This document shows positions 9,869 through 18,876 of a DNA stretch of 64,000 nucleotides, in pieces. The notes beneath the pieces are model-generated. The model ran no database searches. It was given only the letters and a program-made list of their open reading frames with translations, and was not told the origin of the DNA. Where the stretch lies: positions 62,001-126,000 of the forward strand of contig CAKPOE010000003.1 of NCBI GenBank assembly GCA_934169745.1. Direction: 5' to 3'. The translations under genes and the position numbers were made by a program. Source of the stretch: an uncultured Clostridia bacterium. GTDB lineage: Bacteria > Bacillota > Clostridia > TANB77 > UBA1234. Positions within the stretch are counted from its first letter, which is position 1; every line of letters starts with the position of its first letter.

Positions 9869-11080
9869 TTATCGACGTCCCAGCGTAAACCACAAATCTA
9901 CTATTTCATTATTAAAATCTATTACATTTTTTCTATCAATTTTCTCGTTTGTCATTAAGCTAACTCTAGCTATTTCTTCATCATTTAATTTATAGACTAT
10001 TTCACCCACTTTATCATTGTATTCTAATGGAGCAGAGATTTTTTCTTGCATTATAGTCTCTGTTAAAATCTCATTTCCGCTTCCTTTTCCAACCAAAGCA
10101 TATTTATCTTCTCCAATTATTATTTCGGCCTCTTTTTTCTTAGCTTTTTCAATTGGTATCTTCGTTAGTATGTCTCCACGCTTGCAAAGTTGCTTAGAGG
10201 AATAATTTGCAAAGCCATAATCAAGTAAGGTTTTTGCATCATCAAATCTTTTTTGCGAATTTTCTCCTTTCATTACAACCGCAATTAATTTTAAATCATT
10301 TCTTGTTGCTGTTGCTGATAAATTAAAACCTGCAAGTGAAGTAGAACCCGTTTTCAAGCCTGTACAGCCAGAATAAAATCTAACCAATTTATTTGTATTT
10401 ACAAGTTGAGATTTACCATCCCTAAGTGTATCCATCCAAATTTTTGTATATTCATGAATTTTTGGATGTTTTTTGCTAAGTTCTCTACTTAATATTGCAA
10501 TATCATAGGCAGATGTTAAATGCCCCTCTTCATCTATTCCGTGTGAATTTTTGTATGTAGTATCATTCATTCCTAATTCTTTTGCTCTCGCATTCATTTT
10601 TTCAACAAAAGCTTCTTCACTGCCTGATAAAAATTCTGCCATCGCAACAGTACAGTCATTTGCGCTAACAACGCATATAGCTTTTAACATTTCATGTACC
10701 GTAAGTTCTTCTGTCTGGTCAAGCCAAATTTGAGAACCACCCATCGAATTTGCTTTTGCACTACATGGAACTTTGTCGTTTAAAGTTATCTTTCCTTCAT
10801 CTAATGCTTCCATAATTAATAATAAAGTCATTACTTTAGTTACACTTGCCGGCCTAAGTTTTGTATGTTCATTCTTCGTGTACAGTATAGTTCCAGTGTC
10901 TTCTTCTATAAGTATTGCCGATTCAACGCTCAAATTTAAATTCGCTTTATTTTCTATTTTTGCAAAAGTCGGAGTAGCTTCACTCCAAACTGGAAAATCT
11001 TCCGAATAAGCATAAATAACTGTTGCAGACAAGTTAGATAATATGCATATAATTAGTACGCTAATTATACCCTTTTTCAT
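9869..11080 (-). CDS. dacF: D-alanyl-D-alanine carboxypeptidase (DacF/PBP5 family)
   Basis: 403 residues from the chosen start. A signal peptide (residues 1-24, ending VIYA) precedes the S11 peptidase domain with catalytic SVTK (79-82), SAN (near 138) and KTG (near 239), then a PBP5 C-terminal beta domain. The enzyme trims the terminal D-Ala of peptidoglycan stem peptides at the outer membrane face; DacF paralogues often act on spore cortex. ATG 11080 is preferred because AGGAGGTG lies 8 nt upstream; the ATG at 11092 falls inside that site. The 3' arm of the upstream hairpin (11086-11127) contains this ribosome-binding site. The symbol is by family; it could be another class A dac paralogue. 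Confidence 0.88.
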   Translation of the reverse strand: MKKGIISVLIICILSNLSATVIYAYSEDFPVWSEATPTFAKIENKANLNLSVESAILIEEDTGTILYTKNEHTKLRPASVTKVMTLLLIMEALDEGKITLNDKVPCSAKANSMGGSQIWLDQTEELTVHEMLKAICVVSANDCTVAMAEFLSGSEEAFVEKMNARAKELGMNDTTYKNSHGIDEEGHLTSAYDIAILSRELSKKHPKIHEYTKIWMDTLRDGKSQLVNTNKLVRFYSGCTGLKTGSTSLAGFNLSATATRNDLKLIAVVMKGENSQKRFDDAKTLLDYGFANYSSKQLCKRGDILTKIPIEKAKKKEAEIIIGEDKYALVGKGSGNEILTETIMQEKISAPLEYNDKVGEIVYKLNDEEIARVSLMTNEKIDRKNVIDFNNEIVDLWFTLGRR

Positions 11081-11085
11081 AATAT

Positions 11086-11127
11086 AAAACACCTCCTAGT
11101 AATTTATATTTACCGTGGAGGTGTTTT
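11086..11127 (-). terminator. Hairpin between aspS and dacF that buries the dacF RBS
   Basis: Perfect 11-bp inverted repeat AAAACACCTCC / GGAGGTGTTTT with a 20-nt loop. On the minus strand it lies downstream of aspS, and its 3' arm is the AGGAGGTG of dacF. It may act as a weak terminator, or it may sequester the dacF ribosome-binding site in read-through transcripts. Confidence 0.6.
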
Positions 11128-11155
11128 ATGATTTTATATGTTATTATTCAAATAA

Positions 11156-12442
11156 CTATGGTGTAAGTCTATTTGGTCCTCTGAATAAGAATTCAACTTC
11201 CTTAATTGTTTGATCTGTTAAAAGCATCGTTAATCTATCTACTCCTAAACCAAATCCGCCATGTGGAGGGCAACCATATTTAAAGAACTCAAGATAGAAT
11301 TTAACATCATCTTGTAATCCTTTCTCTTCTGCTTGTGCTTTCAAAATTTCATATCTATGTTCTCTTTGTGCACCAGTAGTAATTTCTACTCCATTCCAAA
11401 TTAAATCATATCCCTGAGGAATGTCGTTCTTTCTCATATGATAGAAAGCTCTCTTATCCTTTGGATAATCTGTAACAAATAAAAATTCGTGTCCATAAGT
11501 ATCCATAGAATATTGCTTGCATAATCTTTCTGCTTCTGTTGTTAAGTCATTCATCTCACTTGCAGGAACTTCAAAACCATATTTCTCTTTTAAAGCTACA
11601 TACAAATCAGCAAGTTTAATTCTTGGAAATGGAAGTGTTGGAACTACAACTTCTTTTCCAAATGTCTCTTTTATTCTTTCACCATATTTCTCTTTTAATT
11701 TTCCTAATGCATACGTTAGCATTTCTTCTTCAAATTTCATAACGTCTTCATAAGATTCAATATAGCTCATTTCTATATCAAAACCTGTGAATTCTGTTGC
11801 ATGTTTATTTGTGTAAGATTTTTCAGCTCTAAACACAGGTCCAACTTCAAATATTCCTTCAAATCCACTGGCCATAGCCATTTGCTTATAGAATTGAGGG
11901 CTTTGTGCCAAATATGCCTTTCCTTCGAAATACTGTACTTCGAATACATCTGAACCGCTCTCACTAGCAGCACCAATAAGCTTTGGTGTATGTATTTCTA
12001 TAAAGTTACGTGATAGCGCAAATTCTCTAAACGAATTTACCATTTCTGTTTGCATTTGGAACATTAATTGATTTTTTTCTGTTCTCAAATCAATCCATCT
12101 ATAATCAAGTCTTGTATCTATATTTGCATCTGGTCCTAAAGGAAGTGCTTCTGCTCTTGATTCTACTGTTAATCTTTCAGGAAGCATTTCTATTCCGCCC
12201 ATTTTTACAAAGTCATTTGCAAGAACAGGTCCTTCTGCAGTAATAACTGAGTGTGGAAGTAAGCCAGCAATTGCCTCTGCAATTTCAGGATGTTTTTCTT
12301 TTTCAATTGTTACTTGTAGTTTTCCAGTAATGTCTCTAATTACTATAAATGCCATTGTTTTCTTGTCTCTAATGTTCTCAATAAAGCCTTGAACTTTATT
12401 TTCTTCTCCAACCTTGACATCTTTAACGTAAGTTCTTTTCAT
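11156..12442 (-). CDS. aspS: Aspartyl-tRNA synthetase, archaeal/eukaryal type
   Basis: 428 residues. An N-terminal OB-fold anticodon-binding domain (1-100) precedes the class II core with AQSPQFYKQ, motif 2 FRAEKSYTNKHATEFTG and motif 3 GGFGLGVDRLTML, ending PNRLTP. The bacterial GAD insertion domain is absent and the length is that of archaeal AspRS (about 430) rather than bacterial AspRS (about 590). Archaeal-type AspRS can be discriminating or non-discriminating; I cannot tell which from the sequence. ATG 12442 is preceded by AAGGGAGG. It follows the J-domain gene by 14 bp and ProRS further upstream, so it probably belongs to a proS-dnaJ-like-aspS operon. Confidence 0.92.
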   Translation of the reverse strand: MKRTYVKDVKVGEENKVQGFIENIRDKKTMAFIVIRDITGKLQVTIEKEKHPEIAEAIAGLLPHSVITAEGPVLANDFVKMGGIEMLPERLTVESRAEALPLGPDANIDTRLDYRWIDLRTEKNQLMFQMQTEMVNSFREFALSRNFIEIHTPKLIGAASESGSDVFEVQYFEGKAYLAQSPQFYKQMAMASGFEGIFEVGPVFRAEKSYTNKHATEFTGFDIEMSYIESYEDVMKFEEEMLTYALGKLKEKYGERIKETFGKEVVVPTLPFPRIKLADLYVALKEKYGFEVPASEMNDLTTEAERLCKQYSMDTYGHEFLFVTDYPKDKRAFYHMRKNDIPQGYDLIWNGVEITTGAQREHRYEILKAQAEEKGLQDDVKFYLEFFKYGCPPHGGFGLGVDRLTMLLTDQTIKEVEFLFRGPNRLTP

Positions 12443-12456
12443 AAAATTTCCTCCCT

Positions 12457-13135
12457 TTATTTGCTAAAAAATTCTTTTATATCATTAAACATTGTTTTGA
12501 TAACATTCACTATACTATCTAAGATATCTTTAAATAAACCACTCTCATTATAAAGTTCCTTAATCTCAGTTTGTATCGGTGGGATAAGCCATAGTACCCA
12601 TATTACACCGGATTATAATAAGTATCACTCCAAAAATTTTTAAATAATCTTTAAAAGTCTTTTTATAAACAACCTCCACGCCCATACTCTTTAAAGCTTC
12701 TATGTATGCATCATTATATGCTTTTTGAATTTGATATTCTTGCATAGCTTCATAATACTCTTCTTGTGCCTTCTTATATTTTTCATCAATTGTATTATTT
12801 CTATTAGTGCTATATGTTTGTGGACGAGACACCACTGTATAATGTGGTTCTGGCGGCTTCTGTGGTTCATCAACGTCGTTTCTTACAGGTTGCTCCACAT
12901 ATGCTTTTTGGCTGTCTCTTTCAGATAAAAGTTCTATATCATATGCTTTACGTTTAGTATCATCTGACAAAACTTCATAAGCTTCCGAAATTTCTTTGAA
13001 TTTTTCTTCCGCTTCCTTTACATTTTCAGGATTCACATCAGGATGATATTTCTTTGCAAGCACTTTATATACCTTTTCTATAACCTCTTTAGAAGCGGTC
13101 TCGCTTACTTCTAATATCTCATAATAGTTTTTCAC
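12457..13135 (-). CDS. Membrane-anchored J-domain protein, +1 frameshift at CGG
   Basis: J-domain at residues 1-65 with HPD at 31-33, then a charged Gln/Glu-rich linker and a C-terminal hydrophobic segment. The 0 frame reaches codon 176, a CGG (12608-12610), and would end 13 codons later in an unlikely tail. Skipping one base restores an open frame: GVILII continues as GVIWVLWLIPPI and then an amphipathic tail of about 35 residues (ELYNESGLFKDIL ...), with stop at 12457-12459. This shifted stop is 14 bp from the aspS start, right over its ribosome-binding site, the spacing expected of an intact operon. J-domain proteins stimulate Hsp70 at specific places; this one would act at the membrane. 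It is one of five CGG-linked +1 shifts in the window. Confidence 0.8.
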
Positions 13136-13156
13136 TCTAACTTTTCCACCTTATCA

Positions 13157-14587
13157 TTAGTATTGGATTCCCCACACTACCATTGTTTTAGCTGGTTTTC
13201 CACAACATACACAAGTATCAGATATATGTTCTTGTTCTTCTTTGAATGGAATACATCTAGATTTTGTGCCTCTTATCTCTTTCATTTTTAGTTCACAAGC
13301 TTCATCACCGCACCACATTGCTTTAACAAAACCAGGATGATTTTCCATTATATCTTTTACTTCATCTAAGTTAGTAGCTGTGTATGTTTGAGAATCTCTT
13401 CTTTCTTTTGCTCTTTCAAATAAGTTCTTTTGAATGTTCTCTAATAGTTCAGAAACATACTTGCTAATATCAATATCTGCTGAAACAGTCATCTTTTCCC
13501 TTGTATCCCTTCTAGCAAGGATAAGTTCACCAGCTTCTAAATCTTTAGGTCCAACTTCAATTCTTACTGGAATACCATTTGTTTCATGTTCAGCAAACTT
13601 GAATCCAGGTGATTTCTCTCTATCATCAATAAATGCCGTAATCCCACTATCTTTCAAACTCTTTTGTATTTCATTTGCCTTGGCTTTTACATTGTCATCA
13701 TTACCAATTGTAACAATAACCACTTGTCTTGGCGCTATTCTTGGTGGAAGCACAAGACCATTGTCATCGCTATGCACCATTATAAGTGCTCCTATCATTC
13801 TGGTTGAAGTACCCCAAGATGTTTGATATGTATTTTCCAATTCATTGTTTCTGTTTGTAAATTTAACATCAAATGGCTTTGAAAACTTTTGACCAAAATA
13901 ATGTGATGTTCCAGACTGTAGAGACACTCCGTTGTGCATTAGTGCTTCGATTGTGTATGTATATTCCGCACCAGCAAATTTTTCTCTTTCTGTTTTTTGT
14001 CCAACTATGGCAGGAATAGCTAAGTAATCCTCAAAGAATTTTTTATAAACTAGTAACATTCTAAGTGTTTCTTCTTCCGCCTCTTTAGCCGTTTCGTGCA
14101 TTGTGTGTCCTTCTTGCCATAAGAACTCTCTTGAACGCAAAAATGGTCTTGTTTCTTTTTCCCATCTAACTACATTGCACCATTGATTATATAGCATTGG
14201 CAAATCTCTATATGAGTTGATAACATTTGCATAATACTCGCAAAATAGCGTTTCAGAAGTTGGGCGAACGCACATTCTTTCTTCTAGCTCTTTACTTCCG
14301 CCGTGTGTAACCCAGGCAACTTCAGGTGCAAAGCCTTCAACGTGTTCTTTTTCTCTATTTAATAAACTTTCTGGAATAAACAAAGGCATATATAGATTTC
14401 TATGTCCAGTCTCTTTAAACATAGCATCTAAGTTTTTCTGTATATTCTCCCAAATAGCATAACCATTGGGCTCTATAATAACGCATCCTTTAACACTTGA
14501 ATACGTAGCTAGCTTCGCCGCTTTAACAACATCGTCATACCATTTGGCAAAATCTACGTCACGTGGTGTAATTGCCTTATTTTTCAT
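13157..14587 (-). CDS. proS: Prolyl-tRNA synthetase, archaeal/eukaryal type
   Basis: 476 residues. Class II core with VRPTSETLFCEYYANVI, motif 2 RWEKETRPFLRSREFLWQEGH and motif 3 GLVLPPRIAP, then the HGTP anticodon domain (VVIVTIGND) and a C-terminal zinc-binding-like domain with CVCCG. The INS editing domain of bacterial ProRS is missing and the length fits the archaeal/eukaryal short form (ProS type 3). It charges tRNA-Pro in the cytoplasm. ATG 14587 follows AAAAGGAGGAA. It heads the proS, J-domain, aspS run; both synthetases are of archaeal type. Confidence 0.93.
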   Translation of the reverse strand: MKNKAITPRDVDFAKWYDDVVKAAKLATYSSVKGCVIIEPNGYAIWENIQKNLDAMFKETGHRNLYMPLFIPESLLNREKEHVEGFAPEVAWVTHGGSKELEERMCVRPTSETLFCEYYANVINSYRDLPMLYNQWCNVVRWEKETRPFLRSREFLWQEGHTMHETAKEAEEETLRMLLVYKKFFEDYLAIPAIVGQKTEREKFAGAEYTYTIEALMHNGVSLQSGTSHYFGQKFSKPFDVKFTNRNNELENTYQTSWGTSTRMIGALIMVHSDDNGLVLPPRIAPRQVVIVTIGNDDNVKAKANEIQKSLKDSGITAFIDDREKSPGFKFAEHETNGIPVRIEVGPKDLEAGELILARRDTREKMTVSADIDISKYVSELLENIQKNLFERAKERRDSQTYTATNLDEVKDIMENHPGFVKAMWCGDEACELKMKEIRGTKSRCIPFKEEQEHISDTCVCCGKPAKTMVVWGIQY

Positions 14588-14669
14588 ATAAATTCCTCCT
14601 TTTCTTGTAACAAGCTGTATTATATATCAAAAATATGTAAATATCAATATTCTTTTCCATTTATTTCAT

Positions 14670-14698
14670 TTGTATCTGCCTGAATTCCATATTATAAT
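14670..14698 (+). promoter_or_regulatory. Sigma-A promoter of the 14720 gene
   Basis: TTGTAT and TATAAT with a 17-bp spacer, ending 21 bp before the ATG at 14720. This implies a very short leader. Confidence 0.65.
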
Positions 14699-14719
14699 TG
14701 TATTAAGAGGTGGCTTTTA

Positions 14720-14998
14720 ATGAAGGGTGTAACTGTAAGTTTGATTACAAACAAAAGAAATGAACTTAATCGTTTTTTGAGTACATATTATGAAAAAAAT
14801 ATGAATATAAAAAATGAAGCATTCAAATGGAGCTTGCATTGTGATTCTCCATTCGAATGCTTAAATCTCGTTACTGCAGCAATTGATAACAATGATAAGT
14901 ACAACATGCAAGTTTTAGTAAGTTTACCAGAACTTGACACATTTATAAACGATGATAACATAAACGCTTTTGTAAAGTACATATATATGTCAAATTAA
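14720..14998 (+). CDS. Small conserved-looking hypothetical protein
   Basis: 92 residues with no family I recognise. It is soluble and mixed alpha/beta, beginning MKGVTVSLITNKRNELNRF; an acidic stretch near 70-80 is followed by a short C-terminal helix. AAGAGGTGG precedes ATG 14720 and a clear promoter lies upstream, so it is very likely expressed. Its stop overlaps the stop of gpsA on the other strand by 4 bp, a tight tail-to-tail junction with no terminator hairpin of its own. Base composition matches the native AT-rich genes. Confidence 0.65.
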   Translation: MKGVTVSLITNKRNELNRFLSTYYEKNMNIKNEAFKWSLHCDSPFECLNLVTAAIDNNDKYNMQVLVSLPELDTFINDDNINAFVKYIYMSN

Positions 14999-15984
14999 TT
15001 TTCCGCCTTTTTGCCTTTAGTCATTAAGTTATATGTAGCCTCCTTGGGCGATTTTCCATTATTTATAACATCGTATACTTCCGAAATAATAGGAGCATAG
15101 ATTCCGTATTTTTTCACTAAAATATATGCACCATCAATCGCATTAAGTCCTTCAACCACCATTCCAACTTCTTTTTTGGCTTCTTCAATAGTTAACCCCT
15201 GCCCTATCAGAATTCCGCATTTTCTATTTCTACTGTGCACACTTGAACAAGTAACAAACAAATCTCCTAAGCCAGTTAATCCGTAAAAAGTTTGCATCTC
15301 TGCACCTGCGGCCACACCTAGCCTAGAAATTTCAAGCAGTCCTCGCGTTATTAATGCAGCAATAGTGTTATCACCATATCCAAGTCCAATCGCAATTCCA
15401 GCACACAAGGAAATTATATTTTTTAAAGAACCACCCAGTTCAACACCATATACATCAGTGTTTGTATATACTCTAAAGGTATCATTCATAAATACATTTT
15501 GCAATTCTGAAAGTACATCATTATCTTTAGAAGCCACAACAACAGCTGTAGGAATATTTTTAGAAACTTCTTCCGCGTGACTCGGTCCAGATAAAGCTGC
15601 AACTTTTACAGTAGGTAAGACTTCACTTATAACTTCGGTATACACTTTTTGCGTTTCTTTTTCCATTCCCTTAGAACAAAGTACAAAAATTTGATTTTTA
15701 TGCACATATGGTTTCATCTTTTCAAGTGTAACTCTAATTGCGTTTGACGGCGTAACTATCAAAACAAGTTCTGCATTTTCAAGAGTTTCCTCTAAAGACG
15801 TAAAACATGGGAAGTTTTCAGGCAAAACTACATCCGATAAAAATTTACAGTATTTTTCCTCATTTATCAATCTAGCTTCTTCTGGATTGTAAGACCATAG
15901 TCTAACATTATGTCCATTTTTATGCAATACAAGAGATAGTGCAACGCCCCAACTTCCGCTACCAATAACTGCAATATTTTTCAT
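14995..15984 (-). CDS. gpsA: Glycerol-3-phosphate dehydrogenase [NAD(P)+]
   Basis: 329 residues. A Rossmann motif IGSGSWGVALS at 6-16, LCSKGM and ALSGPSHAEEV in the middle, and the C-terminal substrate domain with ELGGSLKNIISLCAGIA and NRKCG are all typical of GpsA. It reduces dihydroxyacetone phosphate to sn-glycerol 3-phosphate for phospholipid synthesis in the cytosol. ATG 15984 follows GGGAGG. It lies 9 bp downstream of plsY, which uses its product, so the two form a functional operon. Confidence 0.96.
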   Translation of the reverse strand: MKNIAVIGSGSWGVALSLVLHKNGHNVRLWSYNPEEARLINEEKYCKFLSDVVLPENFPCFTSLEETLENAELVLIVTPSNAIRVTLEKMKPYVHKNQIFVLCSKGMEKETQKVYTEVISEVLPTVKVAALSGPSHAEEVSKNIPTAVVVASKDNDVLSELQNVFMNDTFRVYTNTDVYGVELGGSLKNIISLCAGIAIGLGYGDNTIAALITRGLLEISRLGVAAGAEMQTFYGLTGLGDLFVTCSSVHSRNRKCGILIGQGLTIEEAKKEVGMVVEGLNAIDGAYILVKKYGIYAPIISEVYDVINNGKSPKEATYNLMTKGKKAEN

Positions 15985-15993
15985 AAAACCTCC

Positions 15994-16662
15994 CTATTTT
16001 AAATCAGCTTTCTTTTCTGCTTTTGTCTTCCATAATTTATTTTCTGTACCATCAAATATTCTCTTAATATTAGATTTATGCCTATACACTGCTAATAATG
16101 CAATTAATATAGCAAATATAATATATACTAATTTGTTTGAAAATGCACTACCTTGAACTAGTACAAGTACTGGATAAAGGATAGCTGCCGTGATAGATCC
16201 AACAGATACCATTCTTGTGATAATCATTAATAAAAGAGCAAATACAAGACATACAAGTCCCAATTGCCATTCAATTGTAAGAATAACGCCTAGAGATGTT
16301 GCTATTCCTTTTCCACCTTTAAATCCATAGTATATAGGAAAATTGTGTCCTAATATAACTGCTATACCAGCAATAGCCATAGCTAAATCTTTATATAACG
16401 AAATATCCGTATTTGTTGCTTGTCCAAGAGTAATAAGCCATTTAGCTAGAAAAACTGCAATAACAGCCTTTAACACATCAAAAGCAAGCACTAAAGCTGC
16501 TGGTCCTTTTCCTAAAGTTCTAAGAGTATTTGTGGTACCTGCATTACCACTCCCATAGTCCCTAATATCTCCCTTTCCCATAGCCTTACACAAAAGAATA
16601 GAAAGATTAACACTTCCTAATAAATATGCAACAACACCAATAACAATTAATTGCCAAATCAT
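15994..16662 (-). CDS. plsY: Acyl-phosphate:glycerol-3-phosphate acyltransferase
   Basis: 222 residues with five or more transmembrane helices and the three PlsY loops: GSGNAGTTNTLR (about 37-48), HNFPIYYGFKGGKGIATS and a C-terminal HKSNIKRI. It acylates sn-1 of glycerol 3-phosphate with acyl-phosphate in the inner membrane. ATG 16662 follows AAGGAGG. It is co-directional with gpsA, spacing 9 bp. Confidence 0.96.
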   Translation of the reverse strand: MIWQLIVIGVVAYLLGSVNLSILLCKAMGKGDIRDYGSGNAGTTNTLRTLGKGPAALVLAFDVLKAVIAVFLAKWLITLGQATNTDISLYKDLAMAIAGIAVILGHNFPIYYGFKGGKGIATSLGVILTIEWQLGLVCLVFALLLMIITRMVSVGSITAAILYPVLVLVQGSAFSNKLVYIIFAILIALLAVYRHKSNIKRIFDGTENKLWKTKAEKKADLK

Positions 16663-16746
16663 AACTTATCCTCCTTATAATCAATCTAGAATAATTATAT
16701 TATAACCCAATTTAAGATACAAGGCAAAAATAAAAATCTATAAAAA

Positions 16747-16784
16747 AGTAGTAGGGTATCAAATTTTCTCGATACCCTACTACT
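16747..16784 (-). terminator. Terminator after der
   Basis: 14-bp perfect inverted repeat (AGTAGTAGGGTATC) with a 10-nt loop and a run of six A on the plus strand giving a U-run on the minus transcript. It lies 25 bp past the der stop. Confidence 0.85.
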
Positions 16785-16808
16785 TTATAACAATGCTTTC
16801 ACAGCAAT

Positions 16809-18146
16809 TTATACTAACTTATCCTCTTTACTTTTTTCTCTTACTAGTATCCTTACAGGAGTGCCTTTAAATCCAAAGTTCTTTCTTAATTGATTTTCTA
16901 TATATCTTTGATATGAAAAATGAAATAACTTTGCACTATTGCAAAAAACAGCAAATGTTGGTGGCCTTGTTGATACTTGCGTTGCATAATATATTTTTAA
17001 TCTTCTTCCTTTATCACTTGGTGGTTGTACAAGCGTAACAGCTTCATTCATTACATCATTAAGCATACTTGTTTTCACTCTCATAGCATTTTGTTCATTA
17101 ACAGAATTTATAAGAGGGAACAACTTATCTATTCTTTGACCAGTCTTAGCTGATACAAATAATATTGGTGCATATGTCAAGTAAGCAAGTTTAGTATATA
17201 CGTCTTTAGTATAACTTTCTAATGAACCAGTTTCTTTGTCTGCGACAGCATCCCACTTGTTTACTAATATTATTACGCCTTTTCCTGCTTCATGTGCCTC
17301 GCCGGCAATTTTAGTATCTTGATCAGTAACGCCCTCTGTTGCGTCGATAACCAAAACACATACGTCAGCTTTTTCTATAGCTGCCAAAGCACGAATGATA
17401 CTATATTTTTCTATGTTCTCTTCTATTTTGCTTTTCCTGCGAATACCAGCAGTATCAATAAACACATATTTACCATACTTATTTTCAAACTTTGAATCTA
17501 TAGCATCTCTCGTTGTTCCTGCTATGTCAGAAACAATAAGTCTCTCTTCTCCAAGGATTTTATTTATAAGAGAAGATTTACCCGCATTTGGTTTACCTAT
17601 AACAGCAACATTTATATATTCACTTTCTTCCGCGTTTTCCTGCTCTTCTGGAAACTTTTCACAAATAGCATCAAGCACTTCTCCAACGCCTAATTGATTT
17701 AATGAAGAAATCGGATATGGATCACCTAACCCTAAATTATAAAATTCATATAACTCGCTTGGAGTTTCTCCTATCTTGTCTGCTTTGTTGCATACAAGAA
17801 CAATTGGTTTGCCCGTTTTACGAAGCATAGTTGCCACTTCATAATCAGAAGCGGTTACCCCTTGCTTTATATCTGTTAAGAATATAATAACATCTGCCAT
17901 TTCCATTGCAAGAGTGGCTTGCACGCGCATTTGGCTAAGTATTTTATCATCCGAATCAGGCTCAATACCACCAGTATCAATAAGAGTAAATTTTCTTCCA
18001 TTCCATTCACTGTCTGCATATATTCTGTCTCTAGTAACACCTGGTGTGTCTTCAACTATAGACTTTCTTTCTCCAACAATATAATTAAAAAATGTAGATT
18101 TTCCTACATTTGGTCTTCCTATTAAAGCAACAATTGGTTTTGCCAT
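16809..18146 (-). CDS. der: Ribosome assembly GTPase Der (EngA)
   Basis: 445 residues with two tandem GTPase domains and a C-terminal KH-like domain. First P-loop GRPNVGKST at 10-18, NKAD near 117; second P-loop GKPNAGKSS near 180, DTAGIRRKSK, NKWD. The tail TPVRILVREK is typical. Der matures the 50S subunit. I use ATG 18146 (GAGGTGA five bases upstream) rather than the GTG nine bases earlier, which overlaps that site. Confidence 0.97.
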   Translation of the reverse strand: MAKPIVALIGRPNVGKSTFFNYIVGERKSIVEDTPGVTRDRIYADSEWNGRKFTLIDTGGIEPDSDDKILSQMRVQATLAMEMADVIIFLTDIKQGVTASDYEVATMLRKTGKPIVLVCNKADKIGETPSELYEFYNLGLGDPYPISSLNQLGVGEVLDAICEKFPEEQENAEESEYINVAVIGKPNAGKSSLINKILGEERLIVSDIAGTTRDAIDSKFENKYGKYVFIDTAGIRRKSKIEENIEKYSIIRALAAIEKADVCVLVIDATEGVTDQDTKIAGEAHEAGKGVIILVNKWDAVADKETGSLESYTKDVYTKLAYLTYAPILFVSAKTGQRIDKLFPLINSVNEQNAMRVKTSMLNDVMNEAVTLVQPPSDKGRRLKIYYATQVSTRPPTFAVFCNSAKLFHFSYQRYIENQLRKNFGFKGTPVRILVREKSKEDKLV

Positions 18147-18205
18147 TAATCTCACCTCGCATTATATTTTACATAAAATAGTAGTAAAAGTCAACAAAAA
18201 AATTG

Positions 18206-18230
18206 AAGCCCCCCGCAATGCGGTGGGCTT
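18206..18230 (-). terminator. Terminator of the 18241 cassette
   Basis: AAGCCCACCGC ATT GCGGGGGGCTT on the minus strand followed by CAATTTTTTT: a GC-rich stem with a U-run, 11 bp past the cassette stop. The strong GC stem is unlike the AT-rich terminators of most neighbours. Confidence 0.85.
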
Positions 18231-18240
18231 TTTATCTCTT

Positions 18241-18546
18241 TTATTGCTTTGCTCTATTAAGAGCAAGCTTTACCTCTTCCTTGATGGCTTCGTTTCCATA
18301 GCAGATTTCGTTGTAATTAACAGGTCTGCCAAGAACACTCTCAAGTGAATCCTGCAACCGCTTAAAAGGAACCAGTAGAAGTTCCTCGTTTAACTGACGC
18401 TCAGCAATAACAGCAGGTTCACAAGACTTCCACCATTCTACAGAGTACTTTTCCATCACGTGCAAGTAGCGAGCTTCATTACCATACTGTACCTTGAGTA
18501 CATCGCTCAAGTAAGCATACCGACTTGCGAGGGTTCTTTCATCCAT
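18241..18546 (-). CDS. Hypothetical protein, GC-rich cassette
   Basis: 101 residues from ATG 18546, which is preceded by TAGGAGG; a longer frame to 18588 has no such site. No recognised domain. It is helical, with many Glu/Arg and two aromatic clusters (YSVEWWKS; ASRYAYL). Composition is clearly richer in GC than neighbouring der and the coat genes, and two in-frame CGG codons are read as Arg (18358-18360 and 18520-18522). It has its own 17-bp-spacer promoter and strong terminator. If CGG caused a +1 shift here the product would end within a few codons, so this gene must come from, or be read in, a CGG-competent context. Confidence 0.6.
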   Translation of the reverse strand: MDERTLASRYAYLSDVLKVQYGNEARYLHVMEKYSVEWWKSCEPAVIAERQLNEELLLVPFKRLQDSLESVLGRPVNYNEICYGNEAIKEEVKLALNRAKQ

Positions 18547-18578
18547 AAAGAGATACCTCCTAAATATTTGTTGTTCCC

Positions 18579-18607
18579 ATTCTATCATTGTTGTCGATTA
18601 ATGTCAA
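18579..18607 (-). promoter_or_regulatory. Sigma-A promoter of the 18241 cassette
   Basis: Minus-strand TTGACA and TAGAAT separated by 17 bp, just past the stop of the CotF-like gene. Its position makes the cassette transcriptionally independent of the coat genes. Confidence 0.75.
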
Positions 18608-18614
18608 AACTTTT

Positions 18615-18863
18615 TTAATTTTGAGTAAATATATCCTTAACAGCTTGCACTTCCTCTGGTGTAGCAATTTGTGCTGGCTGATAATAGCCCTTGCTTTGTG
18701 CAACTTTATACAAATCATACTGAAATGTCTCACAACTATTTCTTATATCTTGCATTGTCTTTCTGAATTCTGGACAAGATGCTTGTGCAATAACACCAGC
18801 ATAAGTTCCAAGACTACTATTTACTTGTGAAAGTATATCACTTACCATGTACTTCTCTAGCAT
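18615..18863 (-). CDS. CotF-like spore coat protein
   Basis: 82 residues, all helical: YMVSDILSQVNSSLGTYAGV, then FRKTMQDIRNSCETFQYDLY, then GYYQPAQ. This is the Coat F (ferritin-like helical pair) pattern found in small Clostridial coat proteins. It is expected in the spore coat. ATG 18863 is preceded by AGGGAGG and lies 13 bp after the partner gene at 18877-19065, so they form a two-gene operon. Family assignment rests on pattern only. Confidence 0.65.
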   Translation of the reverse strand: MLEKYMVSDILSQVNSSLGTYAGVIAQASCPEFRKTMQDIRNSCETFQYDLYKVAQSKGYYQPAQIATPEEVQAVKDIFTQN

Positions 18864-18876
18864 ATTTTCCCTCCTA

